From Paracamarosporium sp. OC-R06-R3 (taxonomy: Eukaryota > Ascomycota > Dothideomycetes > Pleosporales > Didymosphaeriaceae), in NCBI GenBank assembly GCA_019828545.1, contig JACVRA010000361.1:62001-126000 (forward strand): 64,000 nucleotides of DNA, read 5' to 3'. The first letter of the stretch is position 1; every line of letters begins with the position of its first letter. The position numbers and the translations under genes were made by a program. Below are positions 35,176 through 45,061 of the stretch, piece by piece. The notes beneath the pieces are model-generated. The model ran no database searches. It was not told the origin of the DNA and saw only the letters and a list, made by a program, of their open reading frames with translations.

Positions 35176-37174
35176 GGCTCACGAGGATGCTGCGAGCGCT
35201 CTTGAAGACGATTGTACAAGTCTCAACTTTTCTCTAATGAGATTGGCGGGGGCGAGGCTAAATAATTAGTGAGTGAGAGGATGGGCGGGACGGGTGTAAT
35301 CTTGGGTAGCGTGGCTTAAAGAGGGTAAAATGAAGGATCGACAGACGGTAGCGTGGAGGGAGGCGCAGGGGCTAAGGTTTGGGGGCTGAGGGCTCAAGAG
35401 GTTATTGTTAGGTTGCTTGCTTTGTTATGTGGGTCGTGCCAAGGGGAGCGTCACTGTGCTTGGTGCGACGCTCGTGCAGGTGTTATGAGTGGAAGTAGAA
35501 TCATGAATGAGGAATTTAGAGGGGGAAAATGGGGAGGCAGTTCCTGCGATGGCGGCTCGAAATGAAGCGAGGATGTACACTGGTGTAACTTCGTTCTTTA
35601 CTTTTGCGTAATGGTCCGTGAGTGTGAGAATTGTATGTTGTACGATGAGCCACGGGGTGCTCCGTGTATGCCGTGTATGAAATCATCGTCGGTAAGCCTA
35701 ACCCGGATCGCACGTCGAGGTTGTCGAAGCTTTGGGCAGTAGTTCTCTGCTGCAGGAAGTTGTACTAATGTACTGGTACTGCAATCGGCCTTTGCATATC
35801 ATGAGCTATCGGGCCACACAGTGTTGCCAGAGGTTATCTTGTGCTACAGGCGAGAGGCTGCATGTCCGGAAGTGGTTTCAGGTACATTGGGCGTCCGAGC
35901 GAGGTTTGTAGCGCTGCCGAGGTTGACACTGGGTAGGGATACATCAGGTTTACAAGACCTTGATCCAGGAATGCGAAAGATGTGTAAAGTATGGCGAGAC
36001 GTGAGCGGATGGAGAAAGAAGGTAGCCTAGAAGATGAGCATCACGTGTTGATGCTAGGCCGAATCTGGCATGATGTGGTAGACGTCGGTCAATGTCAAAC
36101 GACAGCTTCTCTAATATTTCTACTTGGTTCTTGCCGTAGAGAATTCAGACGAGCAACAATTGGTTGCACAATTTTAGCATGAATATGGTCGAGGACAGAA
36201 TCGGTGTGGCAGACGGTGCCGGCGCAAGTGAAGTGTTTGCACTGTTTGAACTGCATTCTACGGAAGATTTCCGCTTGAAAATCGGGAGGTAGCAATTGTT
36301 AGTTGCATCTGCTTGGTATAACCGTCTGTTTCCAGTTGTGGAGCAAACCAACAATGTACCAAACTCGATACAGCCGACACTTAAGGGATCTTCAATATAA
36401 GGCTTGTAGCAGGTCAGTGCTCCCCTCCTGTGACATAGTTCCAGTTATCAATTCAAATGTATCCGAAGATTATATATTCAGATTTGACCAAGATCACATC
36501 GTGCTGTGTAGTGTTTTCTAAGCTCAACTGACTCTACAATTAGAGCAACATCGAGTGGCAGAAAAGCATATTTATTGAGACCGCCGATTGAGTTGCGAAA
36601 ACATTTACAAGGTGCGTATACATAGACCGAGCATTCTGAAGCGATTCCAATCACGAGTCCAATGCGGCAACTGGCGTGGTACCATCATTGGATCGATGCC
36701 CCGCAAACGCTCGATGACAGGGCAAAAAGCTGGCACGGCGCAATGTTCGTTCCTCGCCATAAATTGTCACAATTCACTTAATTGTTCCATTCTTTTCGAC
36801 TATAGACAATAGCGGCAAGTTCGCGGTGCGGTGGGGCGGTGAGGCTCGACGTCCCCGACCGCGTCTGCGGATGCGCGACATAGCCTTCACTCTCATCTTC
36901 ACCTCGCCTCAAAACTCGCTCTTGCTATTGTTCACCATTCACTTATTGTGCTCATCGACGCCTATTGTGCCTATTGTTTCCTTGGCACACGCACCGCGAC
37001 GGCCAGTCTATATAAACGCTCCCCGCCTCCGCTCTCTCACCTTTTCCCAAACTTTACACTTGCACCCGCAACCAGCGATCTCATCTCTGGAAGTTCACAG
37101 TGCAAATAACAGCTCAACCCAAAGCTCTCACTCATACTCTTTACTATCTCACTACATCCTCTCACTTGTCCACA
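35176..37174. other. Intergenic region, 2 kb
   Basis: No gene that I can support. A 66-codon minus-strand frame at 36095-36295 is protein-like but too short to judge. The right end is the promoter of the gene at 37175. Confidence 0.45.
37009..37016 (+). promoter_or_regulatory. TATA box of the VIDLT-motif protein gene
   Basis: TATATAAA, 166 nt before the ATG, followed by a CT-rich stretch and ACTTTACACTTG. This box and pyrimidine tract look like the opening of each 330-bp unit at the left end of the window. Confidence 0.6.
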
Positions 37175-38962
37175 ATGTTCCCCAAGAGGATCCTTCAGTA
37201 CCTCTGGGAGCCTATCATCAACATCGCCGGCATTAGAGCCCGCGGACTCCCGTCCTTCTCAGCTAACTCCGCGCCCGTTGAGGATACAATTGTTCCCCTC
37301 CCCAAGGTCTACACCATCAAGTGGACCGAGCCAGCTTCCACCGGTAACGGTGAATGCGACTTTCCGCCTTCGGACGACGATCTCATCCAGCCGGTCGATC
37401 CGCAATCCTCTCCCGCTCTCTACAACTCATCCATCGACACCATTCGTCTCTCCAATGACTTCTTCGTCAAGAGCGGCTGTCGTCGCATCTCCAAGCTCCG
37501 CAACGGATACCCAAAGACTTCCTGGGTTCTCGACCTGGCCGATGAGTTCGAGGAAGAGTTCGCCGACCTCAATTACGTTCTTCCGCCGGATCTCCGCACT
37601 CTGTGGGTCACCGACAAAGCATTCCACCCTACCGACAGGAACATTCCCTGGGAGAATCGCCTGTGGGTTGTCGCTTGCGAGCAATTCGCCGAACTCGACG
37701 ACACCGAGAAGTTCAACCTCCTCACCTGGACCAACCCCGAGCAGCAGGAAGAGTACAAGGGCTCTTTCGACGATGTCAAGAAGTACAATGACTTCCTCGT
37801 GAAGATGTTCATGACCTATCTTGCCCACCACGAGTATGCCACCACCAGCGAGGCGAACACAGATGTTCAGCCGACCAACGCTGAGCTCGACGCGTTCTTC
37901 AAAGATCCTACCAACGCGAACGGTGTCACCCTTTACGACCTTCACCGGTATGTGTCCCTCCTTTCACCCTTGCATACATGACCATGTTCAAACATTGTTC
38001 ATTGTCTCTCTCTATGCGTATCGCATTCACTGACATTTCTCAGCACCTTCTACAAGGCCAAGGACATCCAGGAGTTCGTCTGTCGCATTGAGTACTTCGC
38101 CACGTTCGAACCCAACCCGAAGCCAGCTTTCGGCCAAATCGACGTCCCCGAGGGCAAATACATGCGCAAGCCCATCCCATCCACCGCTCAGATCCAAGAA
38201 GCTCTCTATCAATCTATGTCTCTTGACGACCTCTTTGAGAGCCTCGGCGAGCTCTATCCGGAATACGCCAACGGCGTTGGTTCCCAGGAAGAAGTCCTTT
38301 CCCGCCTCATGACCATTGCAGCCCCCGACGTTACGACCGGCAACTGGATCTTCAAGACCACGCCCTTGCCTTATGACTACTACATCTGGGATGCGCTGAA
38401 AGACGGCCCCCTCACCACTGACGAGCTCGCTGCGAAGTTCCCTGACCAGATCTGGTCTTTGCAGTCTCTCATCCCGATCCTCCCCCAGATCGCTTATCAA
38501 GCTCACCAGGGAGAGTACCGCTGGACGCGCATGTTCCTCAGCGCCAATCGTGTGCCTATTGGCGAAGAGCAGAGCAGGAAGGCGTATGCGCTGATCGCAC
38601 TCATCAACGAGGATCCGATGAAGGTGCTCGAGTGGACTGACATGGTCGCAAGCTGGAACGAAGAGACCCAGACTTTCGCCAGCGACATTGAGCCGCTTGC
38701 TGAGCCCGAGCCGACTCCTGAGATTTCGCGTTCGCCGACCCCCGAACCGACCCCCGAGCCCACCCCCGAGCCGTCGCGCGACTCCACTCCAGAGGTCATC
38801 GATCTCACCACCCCGCCATCAAGCCCGAGCCCGAAGCGCAAGCGAGATGCAGACGATGACGGCGAGGAGGTCATCGATCTCACCACGCCGCTCTCGAGCC
38901 CGAAGCGCGCCATCAAGAAGCTCCGCACGGAGGAGAGGTGTGCCTACCCGCACCAGGGTTAA
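37175..38962 (+). CDS. Uncharacterised nuclear-type protein with two VIDLT (SUMO-interacting-like) motifs
   Basis: Exons 37175-37947 and 38044-38962 give 563 residues. I do not recognise the folded part (residues about 1-480), which is acidic and aromatic-rich with no signal peptide or membrane helix. From about 490 a PTPEPTPEPTPEPS proline-glutamate repeat leads to two near-identical modules, each EVIDLTTPxSSP followed by a basic run (PKRKRDADDD and PKRAIKKLR). VIDLT is the classic hydrophobic core of SUMO-interacting motifs and the basic runs resemble nuclear localisation signals. I therefore infer a nuclear protein that could bind SUMO. The end of the gene, ERCAYPHQG plus stop, has a partial copy 1.4 kb downstream. 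Confidence 0.75.
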
Positions 38963-39120
38963 TACCCTGAATCCACCCAGGACCAAGGATCTTTGCTTTT
39001 TCTATGATACCCAACTGTATTGAGGGCATCCAAGCCCGGGTTTTCCAATGTGTTTTTTTGGTGGCACTAAATTGTTTTGAAGCCACCCAGGATTAGTTTT
39101 CTCTAGCAATTCAATCACAA
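38917..39120 (+). repeat. Unit A, original copy (gene 3' end plus flank)
   Basis: Runs from GAAGCTCCGCAC in the last codons of the VIDLT-motif gene to the GATTAGTTTT...TCACAA segment. It is closely matched by 40315-40527, including the words GGGCATCCAAGCC and GAAGCCACCCAGGATTAG. This is the first of at least two near-complete A units. Confidence 0.85.
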
Positions 39121-39154
39121 TTGAGTGGGTGGTAAAGCCACGCACTAAACTCAA

Positions 39155-39290
39155 TTACAATAAATTCTAATTTAATTCACATTTAAATTAAATTGTAACT
39201 TGCTATAAACATTTACTATCCCTTCTTGATAACAAGTATAAGATTATCTTTAACTAACGCTTTAAAGCTTTATACTAATAGTAAGTTAGA
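39155..39290 (-). pseudogene. AT-biased relic of the reductase gene's 3' end (unit B1)
   Basis: On the minus strand this reads KALVKDNLILVIKKG plus stop, aligning with EKTVEENLMPVIEWGY plus stop at the end of the intact reductase at 40579. The DNA differences are mostly C to T and G to A, and the segment is strongly AT-rich, as expected after repeat-induced point mutation. Only about 130 bp can be aligned by eye. Confidence 0.6.
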
Positions 39291-39292
39291 AA

Positions 39293-39395
39293 AGTGCGCC
39301 TTTCTTAAGTAGACCTAAGGACCTTAAATCTACATAATTATTACAAACTAGTAGTAATTTTAGTGTTCTGACAAGGTATTGAGGGCACCTAGGCC
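39293..39395 (+). repeat. Eroded third copy of unit A
   Basis: AAGTGCGCCT followed about 80 bp later by TATTGAGGGCACCTAGGCC matches the same two words, in order and spacing, in the A units at 38917 and 40315. The DNA between them is AT-shifted. Confidence 0.5.
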
Positions 39396-39591
39396 AAAAA
39401 CGCACCCTCGGCGGCTGCACGCACAATCTGCGCCATGTTTACGAACGTGTCGGTAGGTGTCTGTTGAGGCAGGCCGCAGTCGAGAAGAAAGCACGTGTTT
39501 TGGTAAGAGCGAGGCGCATGTATCGCAACTGCAGCGCTCAGACAATAGTGAGCTCTCCCTTGTGCCGTTGTTTATAATGCAAGCAACCCAC

Positions 39592-39617
39592 TCCACCACC
39601 ACCACCACCACCACCAC
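39592..39617. repeat. (CAC)n microsatellite
   Basis: About eight CAC/ACC trinucleotides in a row within the duplicated spacer. Confidence 0.9.
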
Positions 39618-39731
39618 AGAATCCCCCTACACCCGAAGTGGTGCCCAAATACCACAGCAAGAACAATAACACCTTCGCTCGCAGCATCCACTAGTTTCTG
39701 TCCTGAAGAAGAAATATTATCCTTGGTCGCC

Positions 39732-40142
39732 ATGTCGTCCGTGGCTCACGATGCCGGTATGGCGGTTCCCGCCAGCCTAGTTACGAGGCTGATCCACACA
39801 GAGTCCGGCGATTCAGAATACCAGCCGTCCAAGCCAGACGACGACTAGGACGAAGACGAAGACGAAGACGAAGACGAAGATGAAATTGAAAGCGACGAAG
39901 ACGTCAATATTGTGGAATCGACAGAGAGCAAGTTTCGCGACACGGACTTACTGATCCGCACCCATGCCAACATGAATGACAGCACACTAGACGACGACGG
40001 TTCAAGAGAAGCAAGACTTGACGCAGCTCTGCCTTGCCGTATCGAGGCTCTTCCGACGCCGCGAACACGCGAACACGCGAGGCAGAAGGTGACGGTCACC
40101 TTCGGTGCTATACTCATATCTGCCTTGGACTTGCAGTGTTGA
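39732..40142 (+). pseudogene. Acidic protein gene fragment with an in-frame TAG
   Basis: From ATG 39732 the frame runs 38 codons to QPSKPDDD, hits TAG at 39846-39848, then continues in the same frame for 98 more codons. That part has an Asp/Glu run encoded by GACGAA repeats and then IESDEDVNIVESTESKFRD and LLIRTHANMNDSTLDDDG. The acidic run is interrupted by the stop but continuous across it. Near 40070 another frame looks more protein-like (EGDGHLRCYTHICLGLAVLK), so a frameshift is also likely. I do not recognise the family. It sits inside the A/B duplication, where intact genes are unlikely. Confidence 0.45.
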
Positions 40143-40196
40143 AGAAGGTCTTACCGGACTACACGCCTACAAGGTAGGTGGATTTGAACCGCTCAA

Positions 40197-40314
40197 GCAA
40201 TCCAACTACAATAGATATCGAATTCATTCACACTCAAACTAAACCCTGACCTGCCTCAAACTTCTAATTTCTCTAACTAATAATAGGCATTAGGTTGTCC
40301 TCAACTAAAGGTTC
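40197..40314 (-). pseudogene. Second relic of the reductase gene's 3' end (unit B2)
   Basis: The minus strand reads FEPLVEDNLMPIIS plus stop, matching LEKTVEENLMPVIEWGY at the end of the intact gene. The flank (ATTCACACTCAAACTAAACC) matches the flank of the intact gene at about 40540. It is less AT-shifted than the relic at 39155. Confidence 0.65.
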
Positions 40315-40527
40315 GAAGCTCCGCACCAAGGGTGAGCTGGAGAGGTGCGCATACCCTCAAGAGGGTTGAGTGTATTGAGTACACCCAGGATCAAGGATTT
40401 GTGTTTTTCTCTATGATACTAAATTGTATTGAGGGCATCCAAGCCCTGGTTTGCTAATGTGTTTTTGTGGCACCAAATTGTATTGAAGCCACCCAGGATT
40501 AGTTTTGTCTAGTAATGCCATCACAAT
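40315..40527 (+). repeat. Unit A, second near-complete copy
   Basis: Matches 38917-39120. It still encodes the frame ERCAYPQEG plus stop, like the true gene end ERCAYPHQG. Its left junction with B2 lies at GAAGCTC, a word shared by both units. Confidence 0.85.
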
Positions 40528-40578
40528 AGATTTCAATCTTATTCACACTCAAACTGAACCGTGACCTGCCCCATCCTA

Positions 40579-41858
40579 CTAATACCCCCACTCAATAACA
40601 GGCATAAGATTCTCCTCCACCGTCTTCTCCAAGCTCACCCACGCTTCCTCCCTCTTACCCCACCTCCTCAGCAACTCCTCCTCCCTCGCCGTATCCGCCT
40701 TCAGCTGCAACCCGACCAACCCCTCCAAATCATCCACGAACTTCCTTTCCGGAACCAATTTCCGCATGATAGCAAGCCAATCGTTATAAACGCAGAAACG
40801 GGCCCAAGTATGGAGTCTCTCGTTGCGCACCGTGGGGTCAAGGATGGAAGCGACGTGGAGAAGAGCTACGTCTTTTACGTCGACGGTTATCGCTGGACGG
40901 AGTCAGACATTGTTGGATATGTTTAATGTGGGAGGAACGGGAGAGGGGGAAAGGGAATGATGGACAAGTAGACTTACTCCCGGGCATACTCTTCAAAAAC
41001 CCCGTTTCACCCTGAGCCAAGTGGCGTATATACGCCGCCTTGACCTCGACGTGGCTTTTATGCAGCGGTTCGCCTATGATCATGGGCGGGAGAACCGCGT
41101 TAACGGTGAAGCTGGGGTTGTTCTTTTCCACAAAATCCCAGACTGCTTTCTCGGCGGCGACTTTGCTGGCTGCGTAGCTGCACATTTTCTAGGTCAGTTT
41201 GTTGTATTAAGAGAGCAAGAAGAGAAGAAGGATAGAGGGGAGGAAGGAAAAAAGACGTACACAACACCACCCTTCGCAGCATCATCCATCGGCGCATCAC
41301 TCCACGCCACATCCACAGCAACATCATTCCAAGTATCCCTCCCAACCGTCATCGTATTCTCTGGCACAGGAAAGGTAGCCGCGACAATGGAACTCGTGTA
41401 CACGAATTCTTTGATGGAAGGCTCCTTGGAAGCTGCTTCCAGCAACGCCGTAGATCCAGCCACAGCTTGCGTGATCACTTTGTTCGGGTCTGGATCATGG
41501 GTTGTTGGGGAGGCTACGTGTGCTATGGCCGAAACGCCTTTGATTGCTTCGGCGAACGCGCCTGGGGTGGTGAAGTCGGTAACGCGGGCGAGTTCGAAGG
41601 TTCCGTTGTCGGCGTAGGACTTGAAGATGGAGGTCGTGAGCCAGGATGTTTTCGCGAGGTCGCGGACTGTGCCGCGGACACCTGGGGGACGTTAATCCGT
41701 GGTCGAGAGAAGCTCATATCAAAATATCATGAGAAGTGTGTATACGTACGATAACCGCGTTCGAGGAACTGCTTCGCAACGTGCGAGGCTACATAGCCAT
41801 TGACACCCGTGACCAGGATCCAGGATCCCGGAGAAATCGTAGAGTTCTGCTCAGTCAT
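40579..41858 (-). CDS. NAD(P)-dependent extended SDR reductase (ketoreductase/aldehyde reductase type)
   Basis: Exons 41750-41858, 41261-41681, 40978-41177 and 40579-40892 give 347 residues. The Rossmann start is SWILVTGVNGYVASHVAKQF, with TGxxGxxA for NADP binding, then YRVRGTVRD. The catalytic YxxxK appears as YAASK at the exon 2/3 junction, after the VYTSSI strand that carries the active-site serine. PPMIIGEPL and VDVKDVALLHVAS are typical of the dihydroflavonol-reductase/GRE2-like branch that reduces aldehydes or ketones. The 3' end has two broken copies in the spacer to the convergent neighbour, indicating past local duplication. Substrate unknown. Confidence 0.9.
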
Positions 41859-42362
41859 TGTTGTGGATATCGGATTCTGCGTTTTCAAGATAAAGTGTTC
41901 TTGTCAGAGAAGCTCTTCACTGTCCTGCTATGAATACTCAACCAACTGCGCAAACCATATAAATACCAAATCCATGACCACGGATGAAACCATCCGACGC
42001 CTTTACAAATCCACATATTATAAATTCAATTCATCGCCATGCGACAGCATGATGCTGTCGGAAGTACGCTCGTTACTTCCGGATGTACGAAAAGGGAAGG
42101 AGCAACTCTTGGCAAGAGAGAAATGGGGATAGCGTACCCCAGGTGTAGAAATTGGTAGTAAGAGGACAGCCAAGATAGTACTCGAACTCGAGATCATGTA
42201 AGCTCATGGGCTTGTAGTTGGTTCATCGATTCCGTTCCGACCCGTACTTGGGGTATCACGCATGCCTGGTCTAGTAGTCCGCATCTTCCCTTCCACCACG
42301 CATCCGAGATCTAAAATCGTATCCTACCCATCTTGCAGTCCCAGTCTCAGCACGGCGCATGC
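41859..42362. other. Reductase promoter / kinase 3' flank with small palindromes
   Basis: CGACAGCAT.ATGCTGTCG-type dyad at about 42042-42061 is followed at once by GAAGTA/TACTTC arms at about 42060-42079. No gene is seen. Confidence 0.5.
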
Positions 42363-45061
42363 CTAGATGTACTTCCGATTCTCAACCATGAACATAACCG
42401 CAGCCCTTCCTCTTGTATCATCTCCTGCAACCTCGTTTTGTGGTCTCCGAAACATAACGTCCCAATAATAATACGCAATGGTTTGAATCGACGCCCCATT
42501 GATGCTAGACTTAAACTCGCACACGCTGAAAAAGTCCAACAAATACAACAAAAGATGGCGGTTAGGCGTAGGAACCCTGAGAACAGCAAGGCGATAAAAC
42601 TCGATCATTTCATCGACGTCGATGTCGGCATCCGCACTCGGCCTAGGCCATCTCGACATGGGGTGGGATACAATGTCGCGGGCGACGCCCTCGGGGATCA
42701 GAGGATCCGGGAGGGCACTCAGATATCGTTGGAGGAGACTAACGGCATCGAAAACACTGTACAGACGCATGTCGAACCCTTTGCCGTAGCGCGGTGGGTG
42801 GCTAAATGTGGAGATCAGGTCGTTGATGTTGGATAGGTCTCCAGGGTTCGTTAGGATGTTTTCGACTTCGAGTCCTGGGTCTTTGTGTTACTATATCTAT
42901 TGGAGGTGCGGGGATCTGAAACTTGATGGTACTCACCGTTTTCCAGGATGTGCTTTACGCATTTTGCGACTACTGTAGGGATGGAGACTGATAAGTGGGT
43001 TTCGCCTTTTTCGGTAACTACGGAAATTTCGACTGCAGATGTAGCGACATTCTCCGAAGGAGGGACGCCGAAGACTGATCTTGCTGATGTTTCAGTTGCT
43101 CTCTGGTGTGCTTTGTTTATAGTCAGTAGATGTATTTCCAACTGAAAGCATAGTTGCTCACCAAGCCTCTCTCCGGTTTTAGGACTCTTTTCCATTAATC
43201 TAGAGGTCCAGCTCTTTGACTTGCGAACCACATGCTGTGCTGATGCTCTGGATTTTGGGCCTTCGTTCTGTGCCGTTGATTGGGACTGTGGAGATGCTGG
43301 CTCGGTTTTCCTCTTGTGCAATTTGTTACCACGAAACTTACTCTTTAACGATACTCCGTCGTTATTCGCATGCCTAGGAGAAGGCTTCCAAGGCAACGAA
43401 AGGCGCGAAGAGGCTAAAGAGATTCTCCGGCTAGAAGAATAAGGGTCTTCGTCGGCTAGATGCTCGTTTCGAGAGCCGTTTACTGCGACTGCGGAATTGC
43501 CGTCTCGCGGAGGTTCGTCTTGAGAAACGTACAAGCTCGCGTCGTGACGAGTGCTGTGAGCTGTGTCACCTGTGTGGACTGTTGAAGCTGGACTGTCTGA
43601 TATGCCACCGCCTGGAACGTCGCGAGAATTCGGTGTCTGTCGATTCAAATGGATGACTGGAGCAGCTTTTTGGAAGGATGCAACCAGTGAACCCAGTCCG
43701 TCCACCAAACTATCACACGAATCGCTCTCATAACCAGGCACACAGCATATGCCACAGAAGCTCGTTGCCTTTTGGTCTAGCCCATCAGTCAATGTTACCA
43801 GCTCGCGGACCTGTGCTGCTGTGGGCCTAGACTTGCGATCCACGCGAAGCATCCTCTTTACCCAAAGTAATGGTATTTTGTCTCTTGCAGGCCAGGTCGT
43901 TTCCCACTCTTCGATTAGATCATGAAATGCCTCGGAGTTAGCGTAGAAGTATGGAGACTTGGTATGATGGGCAAGAAAGTAATTCTTGATCCACGGTATA
44001 TCTAAGCCTCGAAGTGCTGCTGCCATCTCGAAGAAGACGCATCCAAGAGACCAAATGTCAGCCGAAGTATTGCGAGCATCGTATGCAGCCACTTCTGGGG
44101 CACTGTATCGTGGCGTGATTGGTGTCACTCCAGAAGTAGTACTTCCCACATCATTCGCAAAGTCTCTTGAGAGGCCGAAATCAGTAAGGAGAACGTTTCC
44201 CTTGTCGACGAGGATATTCTGGGGTTTGATGTCTTTGTGTCGAACAAATCTGTCGTGCAAATATACAAGTGCAGCTGCCAGACAGCCAAAATATGTCTGC
44301 AATGTGGAGCATAGTTCCGCCAAGATGGATTCGTTATGCTTTCGGAGGCTCGTCGGCTCGTCGCCTGTCGCCGATGCTGCTTGTACGTATGCGGATGTGC
44401 GCTCCATGAACGCGGCAAGATCACCCTGCGCAACCGGTGACATTACCAAACCAAGGTAGCTTTTGTCCGTGTAGCTGCCGACGTATCGAATTATATGACG
44501 GTGTTCAAGGGTCATAACGATAGATATCTCGCTCAAGAATCTTCGCATTGCTTCCGGGGAGTTCTTTCCAAAAGCAGCGCGCCTTCGAATCCTCTTGAGA
44601 GCATACTGTCGAGACGTAACCTTGCTCTCAATCCTATCGACCTGGCTATACCCTCCACTACCAAGTCGGCCTAGAATTTCGAAAGGCAAGGCCTCGCCGG
44701 GAGCAAAGTGTCTATGTCTTCCATATTCAAGATCCAGCAATTTCGTCAAGACCACATTCTGCGCTTGTATGAATTTTGACTTGACCGTGGGGCTTAGAAA
44801 GCTCGGGAGGTCTCTAGCCTCGACTGGAAACCACGAATCTGTCCATCCTTCCTGCAGCAATTGTTCCAGCAAGTCGAGTTCTCCAATGGTGCGTAGGACA
44901 ATGTAAGTTCGGGGGTATTTGCGACCAACGTGTGCGCACCGATCCAGTAGGTTTGCTATCTCGTCGATTTCGGCGTCTTCGTATATTCGCCGAGGCTCAG
45001 GAGAGTCAAAGAAGCCTGCAAGCCGCTCGACAGTCGTCGCGAAGGGTGAAGGTGGGGGCAT
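42363..45061 (-). CDS. Ser/Thr protein kinase fused to a RhoGAP-like domain
   Basis: Exons 42937-45061 and 42363-42880 give 880 residues. An unrecognised N-terminus (1-125) precedes a kinase domain. Landmarks are the Gly loop GSGGYSQV (134-141), K156 in YALKRI, HKDIKPQN (275-282, so HKD in place of HRD), DFG (294-296), APE (321-323) and DIWSLGC (335-341). A Ser-rich linker follows (about 440-650). From about 662 the sequence reads SVFGVPPSENV, SIPTVVAKCVKHILENG and, across the intron, LEVENILTNPGDLSNINDLI, FDAVSLLQRYLSALPDPLIP and HLLLYLLDFFSVC, the helices of a RhoGAP fold. The position of the GAP arginine finger is Thr in my alignment. A 51-nt in-frame segment (43111-43161) has splice signals and may be a second intron. 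It probably links phosphorylation to Rho signalling. Confidence 0.8.
43111..43161 (-). other. Possible optional in-frame intron in the kinase-RhoGAP gene
   Basis: GTGAGC donor, a GACTATA branch-like word and a CAAAG acceptor bound 51 nt without stops, so both spliced (863 residues) and retained (880 residues) forms keep the frame. Removing it brings GERL next to HQRATETSARSVFGVP. Confidence 0.5.

Noticed and set aside
40180..40200. TGGATTTGAACC, which resembles the T-arm of a minus-strand tRNA
   Set aside because: The flanks do not pair into T-stem, anticodon or acceptor stems; chance match in the duplicated spacer.
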